Shown here: positions 7,351 through 14,115 of the stretch, in pieces
Numbering within the stretch: position 1 is the first letter of the stretch
Layout: the number at the start of each line of letters is the position of its first letter
Source of the DNA: a virus
Direction: 5' to 3' (one strand)
Virus record (IMG/VR): IMGVR_UViG_3300048032_000821
Span: 1 to 52,950 of that record
Length of the DNA: 52,950 nucleotides
Position numbers and translations under genes: made by a program
Notes under the pieces: model-generated
What the model was told of the DNA's origin: nothing
What the model saw: only the letters and a program-made list of their open reading frames with translations
Databases searched by the model: none

Positions 7351-7833
7351 GTCCCGAGTCATTAAAGACAGAGGGCGAGGCATCAGCCCCTTCGCACTTA
7401 ACGGAAGCAAGCTTCCGAGTGCTGGTGCCCTGATGCCCAAGCCGTGATGCCTCGCCCTCTAATAAGTGGTCACGAGCAAGCTCGCTCCGATTGACAGAAT
7501 CCGCCACTGCCACATATCTTGTGGCGTAAATCAACTGAGGGTAAGGGACGCCTACATCCGCCGACCTCAAACCCAAGCCTTCGACCGGATTGTGAATCCT
7601 GTGCGTTAAAGTACGCAAGTCCTTGGTGAACAGCTAGTTGCCAAAGTCAATATCGACATCGGTGCACAATCCGTGCTGTTTGCTCACAGTAATACCACCC
7701 CCCACATCCCGCGGGGTACCACTATCACTACCACTCGCAGTCGCCTATCAATCACAGAAATAAAAAAGTATCTTTTTGAAGGCGCCCCCCAACCGGTGGT
7801 AGGTGGGGTACCAAAATAGTAGCCTGTATAACA
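7351..7833 (+). ncRNA. Gene-free region with dense inverted repeats (candidate structured RNA)
   Basis: No credible gene on either strand; a 96-codon - strand frame at 7328-7618 overlaps the terminator and looks random. The region opens with a perfect 16-bp inverted repeat (7370-7385 with 7445-7460) enclosing a nested hairpin (GCACT, GGAAG, CTTCC, AGTGC). Further stems are 7509-7513/7521-7525, 7587-7591/7595-7599 and 7602-7606/7613-7617, plus a 9-bp long-range pairing 7586-7594/7665-7673. Two C-run/G-run stems ending in GGGGTACC lie near 7695-7720 and 7783-7812. It may be a large non-coding RNA, a late-promoter region or an origin; the choice is open. Confidence 0.4.
7370..7460. repeat. Perfect 16-bp inverted repeat with nested hairpin
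   Basis: Arm 7370-7385 (AGAGGGCGAGGCATCA) is exactly complementary to 7445-7460. The 59 bases between them contain a further two-part stem. It lies 20 bases after a complete intrinsic terminator and has no T-tract of its own, so it is not a simple terminator. Confidence 0.8.
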
Positions 7834-7989
7834 ATGAGGACTCCTTTGCTGCTAATTTTGCTGGCGCTTACCGGGTGTGAAACCCACAGGCACCAACACT
7901 ATTGGTATCACCAGAAGCAGTATATCGAGTTAATTCCACTTGAATCGAAAAAAGAATCACCAACACATGGCAAGCAAGCAAGTAACTAG
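7834..7989 (+). CDS. Small lipoprotein (51 aa), possible outer-membrane spanin
   Basis: The ATG at 7834 opens a 51-residue product with a classic lipoprotein signal: a basic N-terminus, a leucine-rich stretch and lipobox LTGC with Cys15. The mature part is short, His/Tyr/Gln-rich (HRHQHYWYHQKQY) and then charged. Size and lipobox fit a Rz1-like outer-membrane spanin, and the SleB endolysin gene is next but one; there is no proline-rich segment, so this role is uncertain. Its end overlaps the following gene by 23 bases. First gene of the late rightward block. Confidence 0.65.
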   Translation: MRTPLLLILLALTGCETHRHQHYWYHQKQYIELIPLESKKESPTHGKQASN

Positions 7990-8359
7990 ATTACGCGAAG
8001 ACATTCATCAGTTTATTAAGGATGAAGACTTTGAATTAGCGATGAACGCCCTTCGCGAAGGGCTCGGAGCTATGCAAACAGTTAGAAAAAACCGTGCAGA
8101 TGGTGAAAGAGGCGTGGAATATGCCGAAAAACCCTGCCATACGGTTCGATTAACCGCAGCAAAACTCATGCTTGAGTACGGATTCGGTAAACCAGCCACG
8201 AGAGCTGAGATTACAGTTAACGATAACAGTGCAAAATCGGTAACTCCGGCCGAAATTATGTCCAGATTCCGTCAATCAGGTGTTGATTTGAACGAAATCG
8301 TCGATGTTTACGCAGAATCTGTGCATGAAGTGCCCGTTGAGCTCGAAAATCATGAATGA
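7967..8359 (+). CDS. Possible terminase small subunit
   Basis: 130 residues from the ATG at 7967, which fits better than the upstream ATG at 7940 inside the lipoprotein gene. The N-terminal half is helical. A central block, HTVRLTAAKLMLEYGFGKP, is of the type seen in several phage small-terminase-like proteins that bind packaging sites. The C-terminus is acidic. It lies in the same operon as the large terminase, about 1.9 kb upstream, which supports a packaging role, but no DNA-binding motif is certain. It overlaps the endolysin gene by eight bases. Confidence 0.45.
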   Translation: MASKQVTRLREDIHQFIKDEDFELAMNALREGLGAMQTVRKNRADGERGVEYAEKPCHTVRLTAAKLMLEYGFGKPATRAEITVNDNSAKSVTPAEIMSRFRQSGVDLNEIVDVYAESVHEVPVELENHE

Positions 8360-8888
8360 TTACGAGATTGAGGAGCTTTTGAAGCAACCATACAACGCGG
8401 ATGATGTAAATCCCGTTGAAACTCAGGATAAAACCGACCCAAACCGTATGGCTATGGCCCGAACCTCATGGGGTGAGGCCAGAAACCAAGGACCTGACGG
8501 CATGAAATTGGTTCAGCATGTGATAAAAATGCGAGCTGAGCAGGATAAATATAATTGGCCGGACAATGCGTATGAAGTCACCCGACAGCCTTCTCAATTC
8601 AGCGTTTGGAATGAAGGTGATCCCAATCGAGCAAAAATGGAGTCTTTGGACGAGAACTCTACCGACCCGGAATTTCGAAAAGCGTATGACATGGTAGACA
8701 AACCGCTACCCGCTCATTTGGAGAAGTTCAAAGACGCTGACCATTACCATACGGATAAGGTCTCACCCTCTTGGTCCAAGAGCCCAAAGATGCGAAAGCT
8801 TGGTCAGCATGGCGCACATATTTTTTATTCAACCAAACCCGGAACCGGCGTAACCCCCGCCGCAAACTTAACGGGAGGCACTTTATGA
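8352..8888 (+). CDS. SleB-family cell wall hydrolase (endolysin)
   Basis: 178 residues from the ATG at 8352; an upstream in-frame ATG at 8304 lies inside the preceding gene. The domain shows the Hydrolase_2/SleB pattern: MARTSWGEARNQG with the likely catalytic Glu42, then QFSVWNEGDPN, then DADHYHTDKVSPSW and a terminal GAHIFY. SleB enzymes are peptidoglycan lytic hydrolases. No signal peptide or membrane anchor is present, so release would need a holin; a candidate lies far downstream at 34654. Closely coupled with its neighbours (8-base and 4-base overlaps). Confidence 0.85.
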   Translation: MNDYEIEELLKQPYNADDVNPVETQDKTDPNRMAMARTSWGEARNQGPDGMKLVQHVIKMRAEQDKYNWPDNAYEVTRQPSQFSVWNEGDPNRAKMESLDENSTDPEFRKAYDMVDKPLPAHLEKFKDADHYHTDKVSPSWSKSPKMRKLGQHGAHIFYSTKPGTGVTPAANLTGGTL

Positions 8889-9070
8889 CATCTAAAAAAG
8901 AAACCAGTCCTCAAAAACAATTTGAGAATGAGTTAAGCGCAATCTTCGTCCGTTGGTGGGAGGAATCCGATCTGGACGAGGAAGATATGGCTCAAGCTGC
9001 GATCGCGGTAATCGAGCGATTTTGCGACACCACGGTCGAATTCGAAGCCGATTTCGAATGGGAGGAGTAG
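8885..9070 (+). CDS. Hypothetical acidic protein (61 aa)
   Basis: Starts in the stop of the endolysin gene (ATGA). The 61-residue product has a basic N-terminal tip and is otherwise very acidic (EESDLDEEDM and FEADFEWEE). It is probably a short amphipathic helical protein. No known family. Acidic partners of basic DNA-binding proteins are common in phages, and the genes that follow are all strongly basic, but this link is only a guess. Confidence 0.6.
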   Translation: MTSKKETSPQKQFENELSAIFVRWWEESDLDEEDMAQAAIAVIERFCDTTVEFEADFEWEE

Positions 9071-9072
9071 TA

Positions 9073-9198
9073 ATGCACAGCTTAGAAGAGATAAAATTTA
9101 TGAACACGCCTGCCGAAGTAAAGCGTCGTCAGGCAATAGCCAGGAGACTAAACAATGCCAGCCAGAAAGAAAAAGAGCGCAGCAAGCAAAAAGACTAA
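9073..9198 (+). CDS. Hypothetical basic protein (41 aa)
   Basis: A 41-residue product rich in Lys and Arg (RRQAIARRLNNASQKEK), probably helical. It starts two bases after the preceding stop and overlaps the next gene by 44 bases in another frame, which makes it the weakest member of this run; the overlapping gene is much better supported. It may still be translated for coupling. Confidence 0.4.
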   Translation: MHSLEEIKFMNTPAEVKRRQAIARRLNNASQKEKERSKQKD

Positions 9199-9316
9199 GA
9201 GCAAAAAGGACGCATGTTACCACAAGGTAAAAGCATCCTATAAGGTATTCCCGAGCGCCTATGCGAGCGGGGCGATTGCCAAGTGCAGAAAGAAAGGCGC
9301 GGGCAAGAAGAAATGA
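9155..9316 (+). CDS. Small basic protein with YHKVK/PSAYASGAIAKCR signature
   Basis: 53 residues. After a lysine-rich start it reads CYHKVKASYKVFPSAYASGAIAK followed by CRKKGAGKKK. This compact signature (two cysteines about 26 residues apart and an invariant PSAYASGA block) occurs in small basic proteins of many large and marine phages and in some giant viruses. Their function is not established; nucleic-acid binding inside the capsid is plausible. Starts at the ATG at 9155 and ends overlapping the next ATG. Confidence 0.7.
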   Translation: MPARKKKSAASKKTKSKKDACYHKVKASYKVFPSAYASGAIAKCRKKGAGKKK

Positions 9317-9501
9317 TTGAATTTGAATTCAGATACCGACCTGTCGGCTGCGCCCAATCGAGCGTAAAATACTTTCTTGCGAACAGCGTAAAGGAAGCAA
9401 AAAAGATGTTTCGATATGCATGCACAAGAAAGCGTGTTCGGACTGAATCCTGTAAGATCAAAAAGTTCAATCGCTGGGCTAAAAAGTGGGAGAAAGCATA
9501 A
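9313..9501 (+). CDS. Hypothetical basic protein (62 aa)
   Basis: Starts in the stop of the preceding gene (ATGA) and ends in the start of the next (TAATG). The product has 62 residues, begins with an acidic/aromatic beta-like stretch (MIEFEFRYRPVG) and becomes strongly basic (KEAKKMF, TRKRVRT, IKKFNRWAKKWEK). Three cysteines are scattered without a motif. Member of the translationally coupled small-basic-protein run. Confidence 0.65.
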   Translation: MIEFEFRYRPVGCAQSSVKYFLANSVKEAKKMFRYACTRKRVRTESCKIKKFNRWAKKWEKA

Positions 9502-9761
9502 TGGGCGTAAGAAAGACAGCAAAGGGCGCGGCGCTTAAAAGGTGGTTTAAGGAAAAGTGGAAGGACGAAAAAGGGAACCCGTGCGGCTCGTCAAAAAACA
9601 AGGGAGTCAAGAAGTGTCGTCCCAGCAAAAAAGTTTCAAAGAAGACTCCGGTCACATGGAAAGGTGTCGGTAAGCGTAAGGCTGCCGTCGTGGCGGAGAA
9701 GAAAAGAGTGGGTATGGGGAAACGAACATCATCAATCCGAAAGAGAAAGACTAAAAAATGA
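9501..9761 (+). CDS. Small basic protein with RWFKEKW...CRPS signature
   Basis: 86 residues, about a third Lys or Arg. The first half reads KGAALKRWFKEKWKDEKGNP followed by CGSS, then KKCRPSKKVSKKTPVTW. This RWFxEKWxD / PCGxS / CRPSxxVSxxTPxTW pattern is shared by a family of short basic proteins from phages and nucleocytoplasmic giant viruses, of unknown function. The second half is a lysine/arginine-rich tail. Coupled on both sides by four-base or one-base overlaps. Confidence 0.7.
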   Translation: MGVRKTAKGAALKRWFKEKWKDEKGNPCGSSKNKGVKKCRPSKKVSKKTPVTWKGVGKRKAAVVAEKKRVGMGKRTSSIRKRKTKK

Positions 9762-9817
9762 GCAATTGCGGATGCACAAAGTGCAAATCTAAAAAACGGA
9801 GAAAAAAGAAAAAGTGA
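9758..9817 (+). CDS. 19-residue Cys/Lys-rich peptide
   Basis: A 19-codon frame, MSNCGCTKCK followed by SKKRRKKKK, fits exactly between its neighbours: its ATG overlaps the previous stop (ATGA) and its own stop overlaps the next GTG start (GTGA). Such precise coupling on both sides suggests it is translated. Three cysteines in CxCxxC precede an unbroken basic tail. It may be a metal- or nucleic-acid-binding micro-protein; length alone keeps confidence moderate. Confidence 0.5.
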   Translation: MSNCGCTKCKSKKRRKKKK

Positions 9818-10008
9818 AAAACAAGCAAACAGACTACAAATCAGACGCCGACGAAAGTATGTACGCTCCAGTAGGAAGTTCTAAAAAGCCTAAGAAGCAG
9901 AAAATAGATCCTAATAGCGATCTTGCACGATTGACTAGAGAGCAGAAGGCCAAAAAGAAAAAGAAAAAGAAAAGAGCTGGAACCGGTAACCACCCACTAA
10001 GCAAATAA
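9814..10008 (+). CDS. Hypothetical lysine-rich protein (64 aa)
   Basis: Begins with GTG overlapping the stop of the 19-residue peptide. The product has 64 residues: a polar N-terminal half and a tail with runs of lysine (KAKKKKKKKRAG). No folded domain is apparent; it looks disordered and DNA- or RNA-binding. It ends two bases before the next gene. Part of the basic-protein run leading to the large terminase. Confidence 0.65.
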   Translation: MKNKQTDYKSDADESMYAPVGSSKKPKKQKIDPNSDLARLTREQKAKKKKKKKRAGTGNHPLSK

Positions 10009-10010
10009 TT

Positions 10011-10301
10011 ATGGCCGCTAAAAAAGGTTCTATGAAAGGGCACACGATTGGGGGAGGACATAAGCGTCCTACCAAGAGTGGTGCTGGCATGACAAAAAAG
10101 GGTGTCGCAAAATATCGTCGCGATAATCCAGGGTCCAAACTCAAGACTGCGGTTACCGGCAAGGTAAAGAAGGGGAGTAAATCGGCCAAGCGTCGTAAAT
10201 CTTATTGCGCCCGTTCTGCTGGTCAGATGAAAAAATTTCCTAAGGCTGCCAAGAATCCTAACAGCAGGTTAAGACAGGCGCGTCGTCGCTGGAAGTGCTG
10301 A
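10011..10301 (+). CDS. DUF6321-like small basic protein
   Basis: 96 residues, about one third Lys/Arg. Blocks such as GAGMTKKGVAKYRRDNPGSK, LKTAVTG, GSKSAKRRKSYCARSAGQM and the end RLRQARRRWKC match a family (DUF6321-like) of short basic proteins seen in T4-like cyanophages, other marine phages and giant viruses. The family function is not known; a virion DNA-packing role is plausible. The stop overlaps the terminase ATG (TGATG), so it is coupled to packaging gene expression. Confidence 0.75.
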   Translation: MAAKKGSMKGHTIGGGHKRPTKSGAGMTKKGVAKYRRDNPGSKLKTAVTGKVKKGSKSAKRRKSYCARSAGQMKKFPKAAKNPNSRLRQARRRWKC

Positions 10302-12061
10302 TGGAAGATACCCAGCAGCTCCAGGATCTGATCCGCATAGATCCTGAGATCTGGTTCAGTACATTTGCCGTAATCAAGGATAAGCGGGGTAAGGATATCA
10401 AGCCTAAGCCCAACACCCTGCAAAAACGGATGTTCGCCCATTACCGTCAATGTCAGATCGAGGACAAACCGTGCAAGATGATCATATTGAAACCTCGACA
10501 AAAAGGAGCGAGTACCTGCGCACAAGCATTGACATATCATCATATGCGCAAGCATGAGAATCTGAGCGGCTCTTTAATGGGAGATATTAGCGGAACGAGT
10601 GACAAGGTTTTCGAGATATATCGAAGATATGCGGAAAACGATCTATTCCCATGGGATGAAGCCGGTGGATCTCTTGCGGATGGTGGATCCCTTGCTGATT
10701 TGATCAAGCTTAAGAGCAAGAGTAATTACGGTAAAGAAACCGCAGGATCTAAAAATGCCGGACGCTCGGGTACGATTCAGGTTGGTAACATGACCGAGGT
10801 TGCATTCTGGCCCATGCAGGGAGAAAGAGACCCTGCACTTGGCTATCTTCAATCATTATACGATGGAGATAATGTATCTCTTGTTGTTGCTGATTCCACA
10901 CCCAACGGCCCCGCGGGTTGGTTTTATCGTACCTGGGTTCAGGACAATGAATGGGCAAAAATATTTGCTGCATGGTTTGAATTTGAGGATTCGGTCATTC
11001 CATTTAAATCGCAGGCGGAGGAGCAGGATTTTATTGATACGATGACGGAGGACGAAAAGTCCGAGATGGAAAGATTCGATGTAAATTACGAGCAATTGCA
11101 TTGGCGTCGTCGTGTTCTTCAGGACAAATGCAATGGTGATATCAGTAAATTCCGTCAGGAATATCCATCTGATCCCGAGGAATGTTTCCTGATGTCATCC
11201 CGTCCCCGTTTTCATACGGCTAATGTCGAAGCTATGATCAAAGCATGTCCCAGTCAGCATAGCCGTATTGGTAATCTTACAATACAAGGGGAGGGTAGAA
11301 CGGCGGGATTCCAGCCTGATCGTGCGGGTATGTGGAAAATATATGATGAGCCCGAGTATGATTCCAAATATTTGATCTCTGTCGATACCTGTACAGGAGA
11401 AGATCAGCAGACTCAGGGCTTGGCCGCCGATCCTGATTATCATTCTGTCCAGGTTTGGAGAGCACCCTTTGAGGATTGGCATGGCAATTGGCATGTCCCC
11501 CGAATGGTTGCATTGCATCATTCGCGTGTAGACATTGGAATCCTTGCTCATGAAGTGGAAGCGGCCGCCCGCTTTTATGGAAATGCATTTATCATCCCGG
11601 AAGTAAACAATTCCGGCTTGGCATTATTAAAATATTTACTGGAGATGGGCCTGACGGTCTATCGCCGGAGAAAATATAATGATTCCATGGGTATGGTCGA
11701 AAAGAGTTTTGGATGGAGTACCGATAAAATTACCAGAAAGACGATAATTGATCATATGGCTGCCGAAATTATTGAAGAAAATATTGATATACCGGATGAG
11801 GGGGTATTACGGGAGCTAAAGACCTTCATAATTAATGATCGCGGAAAGCCGGAAGCGGCCCCCGGTCATCATGATGATCATGTCCTGGCCGCGGCGATTG
11901 CCCTGTATAACATTGATAATGCAACAACCTATACCGCCCCAAAAAAGAAGAAGATTAGCAATCGTATGTTGCAGAAGAATCCCAGCCTCATGTGCCCGGA
12001 TGGATTCATGCGTGTTCCTCTAGGATCGATTAAGAAGAATTACAAGCGGTTGATGCCGTAA
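10301..12061 (+). CDS. terL: Terminase large subunit
   Basis: 586 residues from the ATG at 10301 (a GTG two codons earlier is also possible). The N-terminal ATPase shows the Walker A-like KPRQKGAST near residue 64 and the coupling motif STPNG. The C-terminal RNase H-like nuclease shows ISVDTC with Asp361, IIPEVNNSG with Glu434 and GHHDDH with Asp525/526. The protein cuts concatemeric DNA and drives it through the portal into the prohead. Length and motif order are normal. It follows the basic-protein run without a gap. Confidence 0.93.
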   Translation: MEDTQQLQDLIRIDPEIWFSTFAVIKDKRGKDIKPKPNTLQKRMFAHYRQCQIEDKPCKMIILKPRQKGASTCAQALTYHHMRKHENLSGSLMGDISGTSDKVFEIYRRYAENDLFPWDEAGGSLADGGSLADLIKLKSKSNYGKETAGSKNAGRSGTIQVGNMTEVAFWPMQGERDPALGYLQSLYDGDNVSLVVADSTPNGPAGWFYRTWVQDNEWAKIFAAWFEFEDSVIPFKSQAEEQDFIDTMTEDEKSEMERFDVNYEQLHWRRRVLQDKCNGDISKFRQEYPSDPEECFLMSSRPRFHTANVEAMIKACPSQHSRIGNLTIQGEGRTAGFQPDRAGMWKIYDEPEYDSKYLISVDTCTGEDQQTQGLAADPDYHSVQVWRAPFEDWHGNWHVPRMVALHHSRVDIGILAHEVEAAARFYGNAFIIPEVNNSGLALLKYLLEMGLTVYRRRKYNDSMGMVEKSFGWSTDKITRKTIIDHMAAEIIEENIDIPDEGVLRELKTFIINDRGKPEAAPGHHDDHVLAAAIALYNIDNATTYTAPKKKKISNRMLQKNPSLMCPDGFMRVPLGSIKKNYKRLMP

Positions 12062-12086
12062 TTACCCGTATCTAGCCTTTCAGATT

Positions 12087-14105
12087 ATGGCAGATATTCC
12101 TTATGTCCCTCTCATTGATAATAGTACCTACGCTAATAAAAAGTCTTCTAAAGAAAGAAAAGAGCTTAGGCTAAGAGATCTGGGTATAGAATCAGATTCT
12201 GAGGGGCGTTTAACCGTATCTGATCCTGAGGCATTTATTTCTGGGTTAGGTTTATCGGATGCGTATGCAGAACGCTTAATGGGCGAAGGTATTGAATTTA
12301 AAGATTTTGATGAATTTCAAAAATTTATAGATACCGCGGTTGAGTCAGGAAATACGACTAAAGAACAGGGTTTTTACGACGATATCTTTTCAGAGGGAGG
12401 CAATCTAAGGAGTGATGCGGGTATTCAAAAAAATTCAGCCCGCAGATCCGAAGAGTCAGATAAAGCAGCCGACAAAGCCTTTGGAATAAAACCTGAACCA
12501 GCAGCCCCCGCTCCACAAAATCAGGCTCAAGCCGCCCGCCCAACACTTGATCAGCCGGACGGAGTTACTTCAGCCGACGCCCGTGCAGCCGCTCGGACTA
12601 TGCCCGATTTCGTTAATCGTTTAGGCGGAAACGGGAGGTGGGCAAATCAGGCAAAGCTTCAGATGATGCAGGAGGCAAAACGCCGCCAGCAAAATGAGAT
12701 TGCCGAGCTAAAAAAATCCGAAAAAGCCAGAAAACGAGCCGGCGAAGTCGATGAGATTCTTAATGCAAAAAATGACCAGTATCGCCAGCTATATGCAAAT
12801 TCATCGAAAGATCGCTCGGTAGAGGATTGGGACGCAATGGATCGCGATCAAAAGATCAAGATGATCCAGAATTATAATATCAACAGATCTCTTGGAGCAC
12901 CCGCCGGCGAGATAACCGGGCAAAAAATGAGTGCCCAGGTCGCACCACGAGGATCTATGGAAGATCTAACAGCCCCTAGAGAATTTAATGAGGTGACCAA
13001 AAGTTTTGAAGTACCTCAAGAGCCTAGAGAGTTCGACTCCCGAAGAAACACTTTCCAAACTCCTGATGAGATCGCTGCTTCAAGAGTACCGAAATTAGAA
13101 CCCGAATCTTTTGAGCCTCAGGTAAGACCTCCCGAAAGCCCTAATATTGATCTAGATAGCATACAAGAACAGGTTGATTCCGATGCGGCAGAAGCTGAAC
13201 GACTGCGGAGAAGACAGAAACCAGAGATACCTGCGGACGCTGTGCATACAAAACATCCTAATGTACCGAAAGATTCGCACACAGGAATATACGCGACCAA
13301 TCCCGGAGTACAGCAAAGAGCTTTCGATCTTCAGTTGGAGAATGATATAAAAAATACTATTCCGCATGAGAATAATATTGCCGACACCAGATCGACAAAA
13401 GTAACTCCGCCACCAGGCGTAACAATTAAACCTGAACCCGAGGGTGATTTACCAGGGAGTTTGACGCCAGCCTCGCCCAAACCAGTTTCAGACCCGCTGA
13501 CTTCGACGGATAGGGATAGCCGATATCAGCTCCCGGCATATAGCCAGCAAGTTCCGCCCAAATCGACGCCTGTAGTAGTGCCAAATAACATTTCGATAGG
13601 TCCCAAAACAGATGCAGTAACTAAAAGCGTGGCTCCGAACTCCCCTAGCTTAGATCTCGAGACCCCTACCGCAAAACTCCCACCCGCAGACCCATTCCTT
13701 GAGGATGAGCCCGCCGAAAAGGCACCGATTTCTAAAGCGCCCAAGCCAAAGTATATACCAAGGTATGGAAGCCAAGGTTTTATCGGGTTTAACGAAGGAT
13801 CTGCGAACGGCCGTTTCATACAGGCACCTCAAGGTCAGAATCAAAAGACTATGTTAAATAATTTGCTCAGGCAGGATAATGAGGATGACGAAAATCGTAA
13901 AAAGTACACAAACAACAATCCTTTTGGTACTGAGTTTAGACCTGCATCTAGAGACTATCTCGGACCCGTAGAAAAATCACCAACCCCAAGAACTACGGCA
14001 ATGATGAGAGTTTATGATGCGATGCCTAAAAGAAAGCAGCTTGATGTAATAAACTCTTTTCGAAGACATCGAGGCGAGGAAGAGATTTTCAACCCCTTCT
14101 CCTAA
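12087..14105 (+). CDS. Large low-complexity structural-type protein (672 aa)
   Basis: 672 residues with no recognised domain. Residues 130-270 are Ala/Gln/Lys-rich and probably helical (MQEAKRRQQNEIAELKKSE). Residues 290-560 are proline-, serine- and glutamate-rich with many short near-repeats (PREF, PEPE) and look disordered. The C-terminal 100 residues seem folded. It lies between terminase and the giant gene and starts 26 bases after terminase, so an internal virion or ejection role is likely but unproven. Confidence 0.7.
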   Translation: MADIPYVPLIDNSTYANKKSSKERKELRLRDLGIESDSEGRLTVSDPEAFISGLGLSDAYAERLMGEGIEFKDFDEFQKFIDTAVESGNTTKEQGFYDDIFSEGGNLRSDAGIQKNSARRSEESDKAADKAFGIKPEPAAPAPQNQAQAARPTLDQPDGVTSADARAAARTMPDFVNRLGGNGRWANQAKLQMMQEAKRRQQNEIAELKKSEKARKRAGEVDEILNAKNDQYRQLYANSSKDRSVEDWDAMDRDQKIKMIQNYNINRSLGAPAGEITGQKMSAQVAPRGSMEDLTAPREFNEVTKSFEVPQEPREFDSRRNTFQTPDEIAASRVPKLEPESFEPQVRPPESPNIDLDSIQEQVDSDAAEAERLRRRQKPEIPADAVHTKHPNVPKDSHTGIYATNPGVQQRAFDLQLENDIKNTIPHENNIADTRSTKVTPPPGVTIKPEPEGDLPGSLTPASPKPVSDPLTSTDRDSRYQLPAYSQQVPPKSTPVVVPNNISIGPKTDAVTKSVAPNSPSLDLETPTAKLPPADPFLEDEPAEKAPISKAPKPKYIPRYGSQGFIGFNEGSANGRFIQAPQGQNQKTMLNNLLRQDNEDDENRKKYTNNNPFGTEFRPASRDYLGPVEKSPTPRTTAMMRVYDAMPKRKQLDVINSFRRHRGEEEIFNPFS

Positions 14106-14115
14106 CTCCTGAGAA

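Noticed and set aside
7328-7618. 96-codon - strand frame in the gene-free region
   Set aside because: It runs through a complete intrinsic terminator and both arms of a perfect inverted repeat, and the translation shows no domain or start signal.
9155-10301. Ribosomal or histone-like host genes
   Set aside because: The basic proteins do not match ribosomal proteins or HU/H-NS; their signatures are of viral small basic families.
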